Of a DNA stretch of 64,000 bases, positions 33,578 through 45,886 are shown piece after piece; positions within the stretch are counted from its first letter, which is position 1; each line of letters begins with the position of its first letter. Position numbers and translations under genes: made by a program. The stretch lies in contig JBAMJV010008361.1 of assembly GCA_037951105.1 (NCBI GenBank), positions 1-64,000 on the forward strand, in the 5' to 3' direction. The notes beneath the pieces were generated by a model. That model was not told the DNA's origin. It made no database searches and saw nothing but the letters and a program-made list of their open reading frames with translations. The stretch is from Echinarachnius parma. Its lineage: Eukaryota; Echinodermata; Echinoidea; Clypeasteroida; Echinarachniidae.

Positions 33578-35345
33578 ATGAACCAGACAGCAAAGGAGAC
33601 CATCGGCTACAGGAAAAGTACCAACTCAGAGTGGATGTCTGCAGACACATGGAATGTCATTGATGAGAGGAAGTTATTGAACTCTAAGTCTCCCAGGCTT
33701 AAGGAAAGGTTCAATACTCAGTATAGAGAGAAAGATAAGGAAGTGAAGAAAGCAGCAAGGAGAGACAAGCAACGGTTCACCGAGCAACTTGCTGAAGAAG
33801 CCGAGACAGCTGCCCAACGAAATTATATGAAGACAGGCTATAGGATCACACGGAAACTACGGAGGATCCAAATGCAAACCAGGATGTACCAGTAAAAGCT
33901 GCAAATGGGTCATCAATCACAGAAGAGCATGCAAGGCTGGGAAGATGGAGGGAACACTTTCAAGAGGTACTAAATCGACCAGAGCCACAAGTACTCTCCC
34001 GCATTCCAGAAGCAGATGAGGATTTTGAAGTCAACATGGGCAACATCCAAGTTGGGGAAGTAAAAGAAGCCATTCGGAAGTTGAAGTCTTGGAAGGCACC
34101 ATGAGAAGATGGAGTGTGTCCTGAGATACTAAAGGCTAAAGAACAAGAAACACCTGAGCTTTTAAGACACATTATGCAATTCATATGGGACAAAGAAACC
34201 ATACCAGATGAATGGAAAACCGGTGTCATCGTTAAGCTACCAAAGAAGGGAAACTTTGGAGACTGCAATAATTGGAGAGGCATCACCTTGTTATCCCTCA
34301 CCAGCAAGATATTCATCCACATCATTTTACAACACATCACAACAGCTGTGGATACCATACTGAGAGAAGAAAAATCAGGTTTCAGAAAAGGACGATCGTG
34401 CACTGATCATCTTCGTACTACGACAGATCCTTGAACAGTGAATGAAACAGCTCACTCTATGTGGTGTTCGTATATTTCGAGAAAGCGTTTGACAGCCTTC
34501 ATCGTTCTTCATTATGGAAGATCCTCAGACATTATGGTATCCCACAAAAACTAGTTATATCAACAACTAGACAAGGCATCCAGTGGACACTCACTACAGT
34601 TTTAGAGGACCTGGACTACGCAGACGATTTGGGACTTCTATCAAGTAGGTATCAAGATGCACAGCAGAAGACAGAGAGCCTATCTAGGGTAGCCAACACC
34701 ATTGGCCTTAAAGTCAATGCTAAGAAAACACAGGCATTGACGAAAAAACAACTAACAATAATCCAACATGGTAAATGGAAAACACCTAGAGGACGTACAA
34801 GAGTTCACGTACTTGGGTAGCAAGGTTACACCAGATGGCGATTGCAGCCAAGAAATAAACGCAAGGATCAGTAAATCAAACCAAGCTTTTGCCATGCTCA
34901 GAACCATCTGGAGAAGCACCGGACTAAACATCAAGACAAAGATTAAGATCTTCAGGAGCAATGTCCTAAGTGTTCTTCTCTATGGATGAGAATGCTGGCA
35001 AACCACCATCGCTATTAAACACAAGCTAGAAGTGTTCCAAAATAAATGCCTCCGGCACATCATGAAGATATTCTGGCCCAACATCATCTCAAATGAAGAT
35101 CTTCACAGACAAACTGGAATGATGCCCATGGAACAGACCCTTGAGAAGCTCCGATGGAGATGGTTTGGGCATGTTTGCAGAATGTCGCCCAACTCCATCA
35201 CAAGGACTGCATTGCGATGGACACCACAGGGCAAACGAAAGCGAGGCCGACCAAAAGAAACATGGAGACGCATCATTCAAAAAGACTTGAAAGGCAGAGG
35301 ACTCTCCCTAAACACAGCCCCCCATGTAGCAGCAGATAGAGCCGG
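33578..35345 (+). pseudogene. RTE-like LINE: reverse transcriptase and C-terminus
   Basis: RT motifs seen are KSWKAP.EDGV (34090), WKTGVIVKLPKKGN (34215), NWRGITLLS (34275), SGFRKGRSCTDHL (34375), YFEKAFDSLHR (34470) and the catalytic YADD (34615). Stops or frameshifts occur at 34104, 34434 and 34820, and the expected RQGC..SP segment before YADD is deleted. The C-terminal domain runs through LGSKVTPDGD, CLRHIMKIFWPN and KRKRGRPKETWRR to about 35345, with a stop at 34987. Confidence 0.75.
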
Positions 35346-35551
35346 ATGGAGATTCCTCCTGTTGCCTCAAGCGAGTCAGTTTCTTGTTATATTGACAGAC
35401 AACTTGCACTTGCAGGGATCCTATCAAATACTGGATGTGCATCTATTGGCCCATGCTTGGTTAGCATTCGATAATATGCACTGTTCGTCAACCAGTCATG
35501 AACTTTATGGACCATACCCAAGGCAGGAGGATATGATAACTTAAGTCTTAC

Positions 35552-35633
35552 CTAGTGAAATGATGCGTTAAAATTCATTTATCAACGAAGGCAAGGAAAA
35601 GTGGTGCAATAATCACGCCACGCCAAAGCAGTG
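35552..35633 (-). ncRNA. Candidate non-coding (5' UTR) exon
   Basis: The acceptor is preceded by an excellent pyrimidine tract (TTTGCTTTCCCTTTTCCCCT then TAG) and the donor is CTAG/GTAAGA, 82 nt apart. All three frames contain stops, so it cannot be an internal coding exon. It could be a 5' UTR exon of the ankyrin-ZU5-like or the Ig-like gene, or a chance pairing. Confidence 0.3.
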
Positions 35634-36236
35634 CTAAGGGGAAAAGGGAAAGCAAAACAGAAATCACTGTTACCATGGTGATTTAATATTATTTTTTCTA
35701 CTTGGCCTCTGTAAAAATAGCTATATTAGATCCATTACGAATGCATTTATACAATTAAAAAACCTCCAATTGTCTAAACTATGTATGTGTTTACATGAGG
35801 TGGATACTTGTTTATTTGTCATGCTCCTTATGAATACGCCTCCTAGGCTTGCTTCTATACAGGCTTTAGTGCGAAGACCCTATTTATAAATGCCACCGTT
35901 TAAAAGCCTCTCGGGGTTGCATATTTAACAATTATAATTTCCTGCGCAACAACCTTATAATCATTGATGAGATATCTGGACTACAAATATAAGCTGGTAT
36001 GATTATTGGGGGTAGAAATAAATATAACTGTAATTAAGTTATACAAGCAGATGCAGGTCAGACATTTCAGGGAGATGATGTCCTCAGCAAATTTATCTGA
36101 TAGCTTCAATGGACAATCAGCTGATTGATCACCCAAACTAAGAACACTAATGTCATTTTCGAGCAATTGCCAGATGTAATGGAGGGTTTGAAGTTATTAG
36201 GCTGTACAAACAATGTTGAATTATAAAACAAAAGAC

Positions 36237-36604
36237 CTGGGGGTGTATTCTGAAAATTGTCTTATCTTTTGTATTATCTTTTGTCATAAGTCCATAAGAT
36301 AATACACCGCTAAAATTATCATAAATCGGTATTCTGAAAATTGTCTTAAGGGTATCATATCTTTCCCTAACCACGCCCATTATTGCTGAGTTAACCAATC
36401 AAAATTGTTGTTACAAAATGTTAATCTGCCCCCTCAGCCAATCAAAGTGGGTTAAAGTTAAAAAGGACACGTTTGCTTGCGCAAACGCGCTTATCAATTG
36501 CGTGGCAAGGCAACAAACTTTCAGAGATAATACAAAAGTTATGAGAGTTTTCAGAATACCGGTTTTGTCATAAGCCTAAGATAATTTTTCAGAATACACC
36601 CCCT
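36237..36604. mobile_element. CCTGGGGGTGTATTCTG-type MITE, copy 1
   Basis: The left end GGGGTGTATTCTGAAAATTG and the right end TTTTTCAGAATACACCCCC are inverted repeats. The interior contains an inverted pair of TATTCTGAAAATTGTCTTA and TTTTCAGAATACCGG. It abuts a second copy with only a few shared bases between them. Confidence 0.75.
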
Positions 36605-37366
36605 GGGGGTGTATTCTGAAAATTGTCTTATATTTTGTTTTATCTTTTGTCATAAGTCCATAAGATAATACACCGCTAAAATTGTCATAAATCGGTATTC
36701 TGAAAATTGTCTTACGGGTATCATATCTTTCCCTGACCACGCCTATTATTGCTGAGTTAACCAATCAAAAATGTTGTTACAAAATGTTAATCTGCCCCCT
36801 CAGCCAATCAAAGTGGGTTAAATTGCGTATGCGTCGCATGTTCTTTAAACGTGCGCATCTAACTAGCTTCGCGCACACATGCGATTTCCAATCAAAGTTC
36901 AAACAATTTATATTTTTTAGTCAAAGAGTATTTTTTATAAGGATAGGATTTTCATATGGTCAGATTTTCAATGACATTTTCTCCTCTCACTCTCATTTTC
37001 GATTTTTCCTCACATACACACACTCACGCATACAAAAAATATGGGGAGCTCTTCAAAATCTCAAATAATTGCTTTTAAATATTTCTAAACAAGATATAAC
37101 AAAAGGAAAAGACAGCCACATAGCTGTCTCGGCATACGAGTACAATTTATGATAAATGTATGATGAGATAAAAGAATACAAAAAAGGACACCTTTGCTTG
37201 TACAAACGCGCTTATCAATTCCGTGGCAAGGGGCGCCAGCTGATAGAGGTTAACAAACTTTCAGAGATAATACAAAAGTTATGAGAGTTTTCAGAATACC
37301 GGTTTTGTCATAAGCCTAAGAAAATACGATATTAGGGAAAAGACAATTTTCAGAATACACCCCCTG
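36604..37366. mobile_element. CCTGGGGGTGTATTCTG-type MITE, copy 2 with insertion
   Basis: This copy has the same ends as copy 1. After AAAGTGGGTTAAA (36820) it departs and rejoins at AAAAAGGACACC (37181); the intervening 360 bp, absent from copy 1, are an insertion of unknown origin. The right end is CAGAATACACCCCCTGG. Confidence 0.75.
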
Positions 37367-40300
37367 GATATCAACAAACAAGCTATGCTACTTTTATATT
37401 TGACTAAAACTTAAAGGACCTAAAGAATACAACGTACTTTGGCACTTATTCCATAGTTGATGACTTGTAAAATAGGTCTGCCGAAAAAAAATCCACAAAA
37501 ATAAACACAGTAGTGATTTAAGACTAATTTTCTGATGCCAAATCTCATTTGGCAGCCAGTTTACGCCCCACCCACATTTAGGGTCCAGAATCGGCAGCGT
37601 GATTGACATGTGATTGACAATTCATTGGCTTACGTCATGACGCGTCATCTACATAATTTAGTTCATTAGTCCGTACTTTAGATGACGTCACATTTTTGCG
37701 ATTTAAAAGGGGCGTTCCCAGGACAATTAGATATTTACTAATTACCCCAAAATTTATTGATTTCATGAGAAATGACTGTCAAATTATTTTTCTTCAGGAA
37801 AAATTACATATAGAGAGCCGAATTGTGAAAATTAGGCCATCTAGACGCTATAGGTCCTTTAACCAGTTTGTCACATTTTATTCACACTTGATCCATTGTG
37901 GTATTGTAATAATAAGAAGAACAAAAAACAGCCGTTCGACGTATCTGTCGCATACTGTGCGTGCCGTTCAACGTAATGTGCACGATCTATGAAAAGCGGC
38001 ACGCTTGTCGCACCTTAATGAAACGGATTCCAAATATCATCGAAAATCTTGTTCATGTTTTGATCGTAGCCAGTCGTCTAAAACACATTTATAACCCTTA
38101 TTTGATCACGCAGTCATCCGCTATCGATGAAGATGACTCCAATACACACAGCACACGTCGTGCCTTCGCTCCTTTGGTTATTGAAGTGTATCAGAGTGTA
38201 AACAATGTTTATCTTTTTGTGGTATTTTGAATAGTTGTCTTCTAACGATTATTGTTTAGTTTTACTTCATTTATAATGTTTGCTATTTAAATGTTGCTGT
38301 TTTTAGCTTTGACTTAGATGACTCTATTACGTAAGTAACCCTGGTAAAGTAGAACAAGCACAAATTCAATCTCAAACTGTCTAATCTGTTTGTCGTCTAT
38401 CGTGCGTTTGTGCGAATGTTGATCGGAAGCCAATTTCAGGCTTATTTCAGTGTGATTAAAAATAAAAACCGAGGATAAAAAAAGCATCGACGTGATTTTG
38501 ATATTAGTAGAGCTAGGTGTGCTCCAATCACAAGGACTCGAGTTCGAAATCGGAGTGTGAATGTAGTGTTGCCCGTAAAGGAAACCATTTTATCAACAGT
38601 TTCTGCTCTCTATCTCGTATAGATTGATTACTACTAGGTAGACTTTGAGGTGGTTTAATGCAATCGTGATGACTATGTTTTGTTTACTAATAGTATAAAT
38701 GTGTATGTAATATTCATTGGCGATTTATTTTCACCTTAAAAACTAAGTAATAAAGACTATGTGTTCATGTTGGTATGCAATGCAAATGTGTAACAAGTAA
38801 AATGGTTAAAGCTAGTAATAGGTACGGGACACATCTGAAACGAAAACGTTGGTATAGTCATATGTTCTTTACAGTGGCAATGCGGAAGCATTCATGTAAA
38901 AAAAAAATAAGTATTAGGTTATCAAAGCAAAAATCCAACCAGGGGGGGGGGGGGGGTGGGCGAGGGCAGATAAGGTTTTGTTCATATATTGTTGCTTCCA
39001 AGCCAGATATTAAACATTGTCACACTAACATACGACTATAATTGATTTCATCGTCTTGCATGATTATAAACACAATTCCGTTCAATCATCAATAAGATAC
39101 ATAAGCTATAAGCCAAACGGGGGGACTAGATATTTGTTGAGCTTCATTCATTGATTAAGTATACAAGTTACCGCCTTTAAATGAAGTATTGTTGTGAAAA
39201 TTTGAAAATGGGGATTTTAACTAAAAGAAGCATAGACATACAACTTTTTAAAGGGTGAATCAAGATCTCCTGAAACAACTATTAGGATTTTCTCAGGCTG
39301 GTGTCAGAATTTAAATAATGTTAATAATACAAAGAGTGTACAGAAAAAGCACCTATTAATATTACATTACATGTTTGTAAAACATAACTTTGCAATTGAA
39401 CATAATCATGTATGATATGTTTTATGTCACACTTAATTCATGCTAAATTTATTTGATTCTCATAGTGTACAATCATCTAATATTAATTGCGAATTTCGCT
39501 TTGATTTAAAGCTGATCGCAAAATATTTCTAGGGATACAACTCTGTCATATTTTGTACAAGAACATATGGCTTGATGAGAACTGCCAATACAATTCTGAA
39601 CAAGTCACATTTGTTTGCTATTGAGTCCCATCTATAACATGTACAAACTAATTCCACAACACCTCCAATGTTTCGAATGTAAATCGAAACTCCATTGCAA
39701 AGTGTGTACACAGAACAGAGAAAATCAAATGCTAGTCTATGAATCCCTTCGTGTATTAAGTTCTCCCAAACATTGCCTACATCAGCCACAACATTGTGTT
39801 AACAAGCAGGCACGACGCAGTTCTGGCAGATGGCCAATTTGTTAGTGAACATTTCCCGCTATCTTCGCCTGTTCATGTACATGAACATTATGTGTGTATG
39901 ATCAATGCAATTATAACTGCATATCAGCATGGTAGTTAAACATGCATTACAGTATTGGATAAAGACATGAACATGTAATGGTTGTGTAGTGATCTCCTGC
40001 ATTGGCACTTATTGGGTTAACATATGAATTTAGTTCGTTTTTTTCTTCCTGATTTCAATTCGGACTGTTGTTAATGAGGACTGTTTATATTTTTGTCTGA
40101 AATAATCCGAAACAGGTTAAGGTGCAATTTCGGTTTCATTTTGACTTAACATATGATGTACAAATAGTTTTCACCAGGGGTAACTTGTTTCAACCAAATG
40201 CTTCTGTACGTCCGTGCAAATTTCAAAAAGTACTTTAAATAATCAAAATATTACCGATTATTAGTAGAAAGTAACAGAAAAAACATGTTTAAGCATTGAA

Positions 40301-40431
40301 GATTCTCAAGTGAAGAGGAACATGCATGTTACCCGCGGAGAACAAGGGTAATTCCTAATTTAGCCCAATCCAATAACACTTAATGTACGTGGGACATAGT
40401 CGATATTGCAATGATCCTAAATGATCGGTAA
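37367..40431. other. Intergenic stretch, no gene recognised
   Basis: Mixed AT-rich DNA with a run of 15 G at 38942. Short open frames show no domain, and no paired splice sites with matching phase were found. One plus-strand donor-like ATTAC/GTAAGT at 38331 stands alone. Confidence 0.4.
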
Positions 40432-40766
40432 TCAACCGGGTAACTAGTCACTTGTTTACCATGTGCAAAAAGCGATGAATGGTAGATACAATCTTTATTT
40501 TTGTGATCTGTTGGGTCCACTGAGTTATGTGTGAATATTTAAAGTTAAATGGATGTTATTTGGTAAAGAAATGAGCGAAAATGCAAAGTGATAATCACGA
40601 ACTCATTGCACTGACTTTGTATCAGATTATGAATGTCAAATGGATAGTTCAAAATACAAAGACTTCAATCGTAAATATATTGTATACGAACACAACAAGG
40701 TATGAGAGAAGTGCTACGGATCCAAGTAAGTTTTGAGGATTTGGACAATGTTACTAGATCCCTTTA
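40432..40766. mobile_element. Dispersed repeat with TTACTAGATCCCTTTA end
   Basis: The interior phrase GTGCAAAAAGCGATGA and GAAAATGCAAAGTGAT recurs at about 46600-46745, and the terminal GTTACTAGATCCCTTTA recurs inverted as AAAGGGATCTAGTAA at 46577 and as GGGATCTAGTAAC at 48714. It is probably a MITE family with these words as inverted ends. Confidence 0.45.
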
Positions 40767-40952
40767 CCCATCGCATTATTTATATCCGGTGTCAATATCT
40801 GTGCTGACTCTCTTAAAGATCATTGGTCCTTCACATGTCAATTAATTGTTTATAAATAGTACGATAGTTTCTGTCACTAGTTAGATGCTTCTTGAAGTTG
40901 TTGAACACTAGTATTTTGCTACATTTAAAGGCATGAATTAACGATTACTTAC

Positions 40953-41034
40953 ATGCTGGTATGTTGTAGTCAACAGAGGGAACAGAGGAAGAAGACATGG
41001 AATAACTTTGGAATGTCCGGGACCTTTGTTGGGG
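40953..41034 (-). CDS. Candidate start exon (MSSSSVPSVDYNIPA)
   Basis: The acceptor has a long pyrimidine tract (TTTTCTACCTTCATCCCCTAG) before 41034. After 36 nt of leader an ATG at 40998 opens MSSSSVPSVDYNIPA and the exon ends at donor CAGCAT/GTAAGT in phase 1. A phase-1 donor can join the ZU5-like exon (28211) or the exon at 24670 without a stop. It may thus be an alternative first coding exon that skips the ankyrin exon (inference). Confidence 0.45.
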
Positions 41035-41212
41035 CTAGGGGATGAAGGTAGAAAAGCAGGACATGGACAAATATCAGTGTTATATCCTATATCATGTTAT
41101 GCTGCCTGTATATACTTTATTTAGTGACTATATCCATACACTTCTATCAGGTACAGTTTAAATCCGAACAATTATCTTGCAAGCCATCTCAACTCTTACC
41201 CACACTACTCTA

Positions 41213-43735
41213 CTGTTCAATGTTCAATGTTCAATGTTCAATGTTCAATTTTATTTCATTTTCAACAAGAAGGTACATATATTTACAATGAATAATTCAC
41301 AACAACATTTGTGAAAGTATAAACAATAAATTATAAACATTGGCAATCAAAATGTATGTTGATATAATAATTGATTAAAATATAATGAATTAAGATACTA
41401 CGAAATGTTAAGATTTTTAGATAAGATACAATTCAATTTTGACATTTAGAAATAATCATATTATAAAAGCGGAAACAGAAAGTAAACGAATGTTGCTGTA
41501 TATTTAAATTTCAAGTGAAAATGGAGGGATCCACTAAAAAGCATGGCTTGTAGAATGTGGAATCCCTCAAAAATTAATGTTTTACAAAGTAATGAAAGTA
41601 TCAAATACGGAAAAAAATACGAAAAATCAAATACGGAAAAATTGTGAATAATAGAAAAAAAAAAAAAACAAACAAGATAGCAAATATTATACAGTGTAGT
41701 ATTACAAAAAAATGTAATTATTACAAAACTGTTTGATAAGAATTCAAAATAATGTTGTGCCTACGGAGACTACTGAAGAGAACATGAATGTATGAACAAA
41801 TAAGACGCAGTGTGGAAGCATACATGAACAAGAAGATGCTGTACAAAAGATAATGAAAATATAGAAAATATGAATGGATTGAGAAGGTATGGAATGAGAA
41901 GGTATGGACCTGCAAGACTAAAAGAAAATGTATAAAATAAAATAAAAACAAAAATTTCATACAAATTAAGAGAATAAGAAATATTATTTCATTAAAATAG
42001 CGGCGCAATTTCCAGAATAAGCAACAATAATAATAATGAAAGGTTTTTTTACGATGACCCTTTTTCATTACCAAACAATTAAGTTAACTAGTACCATAAC
42101 GTTGTAATAAATATAATTTAAGTTTTCTTTTGAAAGAATTAAGTGAAGGTACATTTTTCATACCTATATCAAGAGTGTTCCAAAATTTAGGACCATCATA
42201 AATAAACGTATTCTGAGCTAATAAAGTTCTTAAAAGGGGTAAATGAAATTCATTTGACTGTCTAGTTGGGTAATTATGAACCGATTGATTTTTAAAAAAC
42301 ATAAAATCAAAAGCTGAAGGTAATGAATTATTATCATATTTATACATAAATTGACCTAATTGGTATAAGTACAAGTCATTAATTTTTAACAATTTATTAT
42401 TAAAAAATAAAGGGTCTGTATGGGACCGTGCAGTGGAATCACAAATAATACGAATAATCCTTTTTTGTAACAATAATAGCCTATCTAAAAACGATTGATG
42501 CGTGTTCCCCCAAGCAAGAAGGCCATAGTTTAAGTACGGCAATATTAAAGATGAGTATAACATAAACAAAGAATTCATTGGGAGACAAGTTTTTAACCGT
42601 TTTATAACTCCAATATTACGCGAAATAGTTTTACATGAAAGTTTATTATCAACAATTACTCCCAAAAATTTAATAGAAGGCACATTTTCCAATACATTAT
42701 TATCAAAAACAATATTTGAGGGCAAAGAATCTATTGATTTACTAAAAAGCATAAATTTAGTTTTCTGAAAATTTAAAGATAATTTATTAGCTCTTATCCA
42801 CTGGGAAATCTTAAATAACTCAATATTAATCGTTTCTACTAGAATATGTGGATTTCTGTGAGAAAAAAATAAATTAGTGTCATCAGCAAATAGTATGAAT
42901 GACAATATATCGGATGATTTACAAAAATCATTTATATAAATAATAAATAAAAGTGGACCCAATAAGCTTCCTTGGGGAACGCCGCAAGTGACATAACGAA
43001 ATTCGGAATTAACATCATTTAAAGAAACATACTGCTTTCTATTAGAAAGATAGCTCCGGAACCACTCCAAGGCCTTCCCACGTATACCATAATGAGAAAG
43101 TTTATAGAGTAAAATATTGTGGTTAATCGTGTCGAAGGCCTTGGAGAAGTCAAGGAAAATTCCTACTGTGTTTAATGATTTATCAATAGCATGTGCCACC
43201 TTATCTACAAAAGACAATAAAGCATGAATTGTGCTATGTTTTTCCCTGAATCCAAATTGAAAGTTAGAAAAAATATCATTATTCTTAAAAAAAGAAATAG
43301 TACGAGTATATATAATTTTTTCTAAAACTTTAGAAAGTGTGGACAACAAAGAAATTGGACGATAATTACTCTAGTTTGTCTCCTTTCTTAAAGAGGGGGA
43401 CGACCTTAGCAATTTTCATTATATCCGGGACTTGACCATTTAATAAAGATAAATTAAAAATATGAACGAGAGGATCAACTATAGAAACAATAATACCTTT
43501 TAATAAAAAGTTATTTACACCATCGTAGCCTGAACTTTTCTTATTATCTAAATTAGAGACTATATCCAAAATCTCATTGTTATGAATAGGTACAAAAACA
43601 ATCGAATCAGGATTGGGAGTACTTAAAAAATCAACAAAATGTTTATCTGAAGCAGGAATATTTTGAGCAAGATTTTCTCCAATTGAAGAAAAGTATATAT
43701 TAAAAATATTACTTATATTACAAAGCACTACTGGG
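41213..43735 (-). mobile_element. CR1/L2-like LINE, 3' half, nearly intact
   Basis: A 5'-truncated LINE on the minus strand. RT coding sequence runs 43728-42084 with a single frameshift, followed by about 850 bp of AT-rich 3' UTR and a tail of five ATTGAAC units at 41213-41250. Such short tandem tails mark CR1/L2-type elements. It is the best-preserved mobile coding sequence of the window, so its insertion is probably the youngest (inference). At its 5' edge it joins a tRNA-like sequence in the same orientation. Confidence 0.85.
42084..43728 (-). pseudogene. LINE reverse transcriptase with one frameshift
   Basis: The upstream part (43728-43366) carries NIYFSSIGENLA and KKSSGYDGVNN, and ends KKGDKLE at a TAA. 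One base is missing between KL and SNYRPISLLS; past it the frame is open for over 420 codons: FGFREKHST, FLDFSKAFDT, CGVPQGSLLGPLLFIIYIND, the catalytic FADD (F in place of Y), KTKFMLFS, LGVIVDNKLS, and the C-terminal LNYGLLAWGNT and FWNTL motifs to LYLLQRYGTS and a stop. The endonuclease is not present. Confidence 0.85.
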
Positions 43736-43744
43736 TAATTTCAC

Positions 43745-43817
43745 ACCCGATCAAATGCTTTGAACTCGGGTACCGTGATTATAAGCCAATCGCTTATCCC
43801 GATCGTGCCACGACGCC
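43745..43817 (-). repeat. tRNA-derived SINE head, tRNA-Ile(UAU)-like
   Basis: The minus strand begins GGCGTCGTGGCACGATCGGG (A-box region), has an anticodon-like loop CTTATAATC and a B-box-like GAGTTCAAAGC at about 43767-43757. Stem pairing is poor, so this is a SINE promoter rather than a functional tRNA. The LINE sequence begins about 10 bp downstream in the same direction. Confidence 0.55.
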
Positions 43818-45092
43818 AGATGGGGAGCTCGACGTGTTTTCTTGAATTTTCACTGCCAGCACATGTGAAATAATCACGCAATTGTATGTTTCCTCATCAA
43901 AATCACTGACCATTTTATAGATTATAATTCAAAAATATGCGAGCACTAGGCTGGAATTAGTATTATTTACAAGTCCTTAAATGATCACTGGAGGTGGCGC
44001 AGGGTGGACTTTGGTTTGTTGAAAGATACGTGTACTTGGAGTCAACATCTATTGAAAGACTACAAAACTAATTTTCAGATCGGATCAGTGATCATAAACG
44101 AATATGAATTTAAGTTGCAAAATATCAACATAAAAAATAAATATAATTGTACAGATACATGAAGTTTAACTAAAATACAAACTAAGTTGTAGAATTTGTA
44201 GTAAATCGTTACCATGGTTACTGTGTATACAAATATGTGCATTTCTGTTTTCGCTACGCATAATACAAGTACTGAACTGAAGGAGGCTTACGAATTGTTG
44301 CAATTAATTAATTGTGTCTTGTTATTCAACCCTAAATCGGTTTGGTAATTGTCTAGTCTGCGAATAACACAACAACGAGCAAAGCATGTTCATCAGATGT
44401 TCGAATTCGGCAAATATAACCCTCTTTAAAATAAATGGAACAGTCCATCCTCCATGGAGTAATATCATTATCCATTGTGCATTTAACCATTGTGACTCAT
44501 ACTCGTATCAGAAATAATTTCCCTCTTTTGCACATTTCCATCAAAGCACTAACGTCTGGTTCACACCATAGGTCTTAGATATGTATAGAAAATGTGTATC
44601 ATGCGATTAAACATTATAATAGCCAGCTGCGACTGTTTGCAATGTATGCAAAGCCCTATGTTATGCCCCTGCATCTGAATAGCATACTTATTATAACGGC
44701 ACGTTACGATTATCAACGTGTTTTGGTATTGTATTCATCTAGTGTATTTTATAAAAACATCTGGTGAGAGCAGAATATACTCGCAAACATACACAAGCAA
44801 ACGTCATCAGACATTATAATATGTTAGCATTAAATGTCAGTGGTGAAGCTACGGTGGGCACGTCCCTCACATCACCCCCCCCCCCCCCCCTCCCCCTACC
44901 TTCCCCCATGCACACACATACATAATAATTTGACACAACTATAAACAACATACAGGGAAAATAAGTTCAACAGGAATGCCAACTATAGGTTAACTATGTT
45001 AACCATGTTCATAGTAAGTAAGAAATATGAGACATCTTTTCACATTAATACGTGTGGTTTGCGGTTGCACCATGTATAAGGAGATGATTAGT
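43818..45092. other. Intergenic stretch
   Basis: No exon with paired splice sites was found. A GGTGAAGCTACGGTGGGCAC phrase followed by an 18-base C run (44850-44895) resembles one end of the G/C-run MITEs seen elsewhere. Confidence 0.4.
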
Positions 45093-45232
45093 GAGTCCTG
45101 AGAAGGACTATTTGGTGTTCTGTCTAGGATAGTCCTAAAAAGGACTGTGGTAGTCCTAGAAAGGATTGTTGGTAGTCCTGGAAAGGACTGTTGGTATTCT
45201 TTCTTGAGCATGTAGTTCTAATAAGAACTACA
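45093..45232. repeat. Hairpin minisatellite (AGTCCT...AGGACT)
   Basis: About five short hairpins in a row: AGTCCTGAGAAGGACT, AGTCCTAAAAAGGACT, AGTCCTAGAAAGGATT, AGTCCTGGAAAGGACT and finally AGTTCTAATAAGAACT, spaced by GTTGG-type linkers, with a period of about 22-36 bp. Each stem is 6 bp with a 4-base loop. Confidence 0.75.
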
Positions 45233-45686
45233 GCGCCGGTATTTTTATTGCAAGGAGAGGGTTGGTGGTAGGAGGGGCTCGACGGTTCGAACAGGTTGAC
45301 TGTTCGTCGTCAGGAGTGTTTTAATAATGTTTTAACAAATTAATACATGTAATTAATTTCAGTTCAAACTTAATTATACTGATATGATACACATCATACT
45401 ATACTAAGCGCAAGTTACTCGACTTTGAGTACAATAATTTTACCTGCCAGGATACAATGCGTAATAGGAAACTTACAGTTGCTTAATTACTCAAAATAAG
45501 AACCAGGCAAAGGGAGAAATCCAAGAAGGATGCCGATGGTGAATTACTGAAGGAAATGCACAATTGGTCGTCTCTCATTCGTTGTAAAAGCTTCTCCCAC
45601 CCTATCAGAAAACAAGCTGGGTAAAAAGTGAGAGACCAATTCTATGTTTTATTCTCTAGGTATTTATTAATTAACAAGGAACTTAC

Positions 45687-45886
45687 ATAATATATCAAGA
45701 TGTCAATCAGGGTGTACTTTCATTCCCAGTCTGGCTGTGGCTAAACCATGATCCTCTCTGGACTCTGCATTCCCTCCGCTGTTTTTTCCACAAGATGTTA
45801 ACAACGTTGCTTTAAGTAAGGAAGTTAGTTTATCTCTGGTACTTTGTTGATTTTCTATCTTGTACCTTGGGAGTTGGATCTTGTAT
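45687..45886 (-). other. Weak exon candidate
   Basis: A donor TTAT/GTAAGT at 45687 follows a stretch that is open for about 70 codons (YKIQLPRYKIENQQSTRDKL and so on) but meets TGA 16 nt before the donor. It could be a terminal or UTR exon. No domain and no phase support. Confidence 0.15.

Larger units (their letters stand above)
32440..35370 (+). mobile_element. RTE-like LINE, broken
   Basis: A nearly full-length but dead non-LTR element: a 5' segment with GGCCCGGAAAAAGAAAAGGG, an APE-type endonuclease (32640-33190), a reverse transcriptase (34000-34740) and the C-terminal region with RGRPKETWRR (35250). The arrangement and motifs match the RTE/BovB-type proteins often annotated as craniofacial development protein 2-like. 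It lies between the ankyrin exon and the upstream exon at 40953, opposite in direction to that gene. No target duplication was identified. Confidence 0.8.

Noticed and set aside
35370..35544. Extension of the LINE C-terminal frame past TWRR...WRFLL
   Set aside because: The last 60 codons have no LINE similarity and run into intergenic DNA; the frame is open by chance.
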